This document shows, one piece after another, positions 5,842 to 6,438 of a stretch of DNA of 6,438 nucleotides; the first letter of the stretch is position 1; each line of letters starts with the position of its first letter. A program made the translations under genes and the position numbers. Below the pieces are notes generated by a model. The model was not told the DNA's origin. It was given only the letters and a program-made list of their open reading frames with translations, and did no database searches. This stretch comes from an uncultured cyanobacterium (lineage in GTDB: Bacteria > Cyanobacteriota > Vampirovibrionia > Gastranaerophilales > Gastranaerophilaceae), in NCBI GenBank assembly GCA_947073895.1, contig CAMTNN010000091.1, positions 1 through 6,438 of the forward strand, read 5' to 3'.

Positions 5842-6438
5842 AATCAAAACATTAATAAACGACGTAAGAATGTCCACTCAAGAACTTCTTCAATTGATTG
5901 ATACAAAAATCATAGAAGGTGTAACCGAATTTGAAATCGAAGCCTGCGGACAGCATAATATCGGGATTGGCGGCAAATTTAACAGCGACAATCTAACATT
6001 TCACGTAACAAACCCGGGTCAGAGAATCGGTGCAATGGGAATGGAAGGCACAACCATTGTTGTAGAAGGTTCTGCACCAGCTGACATTGGTTGGTTAAAT
6101 TCAGGTGCTAAAATTATAGTTAAAGGTGATGCCGGAGACACAGCTGCACATTGCGCAGCAGGAGGCAAAATTTATGTTGGAGGAAGAGTCGGAACTCGCT
6201 CCGGAGCATTAATGAAGCACGACCCTAAATTTGAACAGCCTGAATTCTGGGTACTAAAAAGCACAGGCTCATTCAGCTTTGAATTTATGGGCGGCGGAAG
6301 AGCTGTTATTTGTGGATACGATTCGGAAGATTTACCATCAGTATTAGGCAACCGTTCCTGCGTAGGAATGGTTGGCGGAACTGTATATGTACGCGGCAAA
6401 CTTGATGGTATAGCAAATTGCGTTGAAGACAAAAAACT
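5828..6438 (+). CDS. Glutamate synthase GXGXG (GltB C-terminal) subunit, 3' end cut by window
   Basis: The first 203 codons of the third glutamate synthase piece are present; the window ends before a stop. After a short N-terminal segment (1-30), the protein is a right-handed beta-helix with regularly spaced glycines. These include GIGG (46-49), NPGQRIGAMGMEG, VVEGSAPADIG, IVKGDAGD, YVGGRVGTRSG, MGGGRAVICG and MVGGTVYVRGKL, the pattern of the GXGXG domain. In one-chain GltB this domain is structural, packing between the amidotransferase and FMN domains. The ATG at 5828 is preceded by AAAGGA (5818-5823) and lies within the end of the TPR gene, in the +1 frame. That overlap, ATGACAGCATATAA, suggests coupled translation. 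The usual length of this family (about 230-250 residues) suggests that only the last few dozen residues are missing. Confidence 0.92.
   Translation, partial: MTAYKIKTLINDVRMSTQELLQLIDTKIIEGVTEFEIEACGQHNIGIGGKFNSDNLTFHVTNPGQRIGAMGMEGTTIVVEGSAPADIGWLNSGAKIIVKGDAGDTAAHCAAGGKIYVGGRVGTRSGALMKHDPKFEQPEFWVLKSTGSFSFEFMGGGRAVICGYDSEDLPSVLGNRSCVGMVGGTVYVRGKLDGIANCVEDKK

Noticed and set aside
6172..6432. Reverse-strand Pro-rich 86-codon frame
   Set aside because: It is antisense to the glycine-rich GXGXG subunit; the Pro/Thr richness is just the complement of Gly codons.
1..6438. CRISPR array, insertion sequence or long repeats
   Set aside because: No regularly spaced repeats, transposase-like protein or terminal inverted repeats were seen on reading both strands.

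Overview
This is an A+T-rich bacterial window with strong Shine-Dalgarno sites, intrinsic terminators and sigma70-type promoters. It carries single-copy housekeeping loci (SRP RNA, a tRNA, glutamate synthase) rather than phage or plasmid genes. A large, Bacillus-like SRP RNA, an 'archaeal-type' three-piece glutamate synthase and a MotAB/ZorAB-like stator pair fit a gut-type non-photosynthetic cyanobacterial relative (Vampirovibrionia/Gastranaerophilales). That placement is inference from gene content and style, and other low-GC lineages remain possible.

Layout. Positions 1-89 hold a strong hairpin terminator for something upstream, then a promoter and ribosome binding site. Positions 90-1633 (+) are a two-gene unit encoding a short ZorA-like membrane protein of the MotA/TolQ/ExbB superfamily and a ZorB-like protein with a transmembrane aspartate and an OmpA-type peptidoglycan-binding domain. 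A bidirectional terminator (1616-1647) separates this unit from a convergent tRNA-Gln(CUG) gene (1653-1723, -). Behind the tRNA on the same strand lie a small GNAT-like acetyltransferase (about 1752-2312) and the SRP RNA gene (about 2331-2597), which was recognised from its domain IV signature and terminal helix.

Positions 2660-6438 (+) are an operon for a split glutamate synthase: the glutaminase-type amidotransferase subunit, the ferredoxin-FMN synthase subunit, a small membrane-anchored TPR protein, and the GXGXG beta-helix subunit, which runs off the window. The enzyme genes correspond to the domains of a single bacterial GltB chain. Glutamine would be hydrolysed by the first subunit, the ammonia added to 2-oxoglutarate at the FMN/Fe-S site of the second, and the third would provide the structural beta-helix. 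The TPR gene in the middle belongs to no known part of this enzyme.

The most interesting points are: the ZorAB-like stator pair that stands alone between two terminators, with no ZorC/D/E/F/G-type effector and a very short ZorA tail; the TPR membrane protein wired by overlap into the glutamate synthase operon; and the back-to-back promoters of SRP RNA and glutamate synthase, the latter apparently giving a leaderless mRNA.
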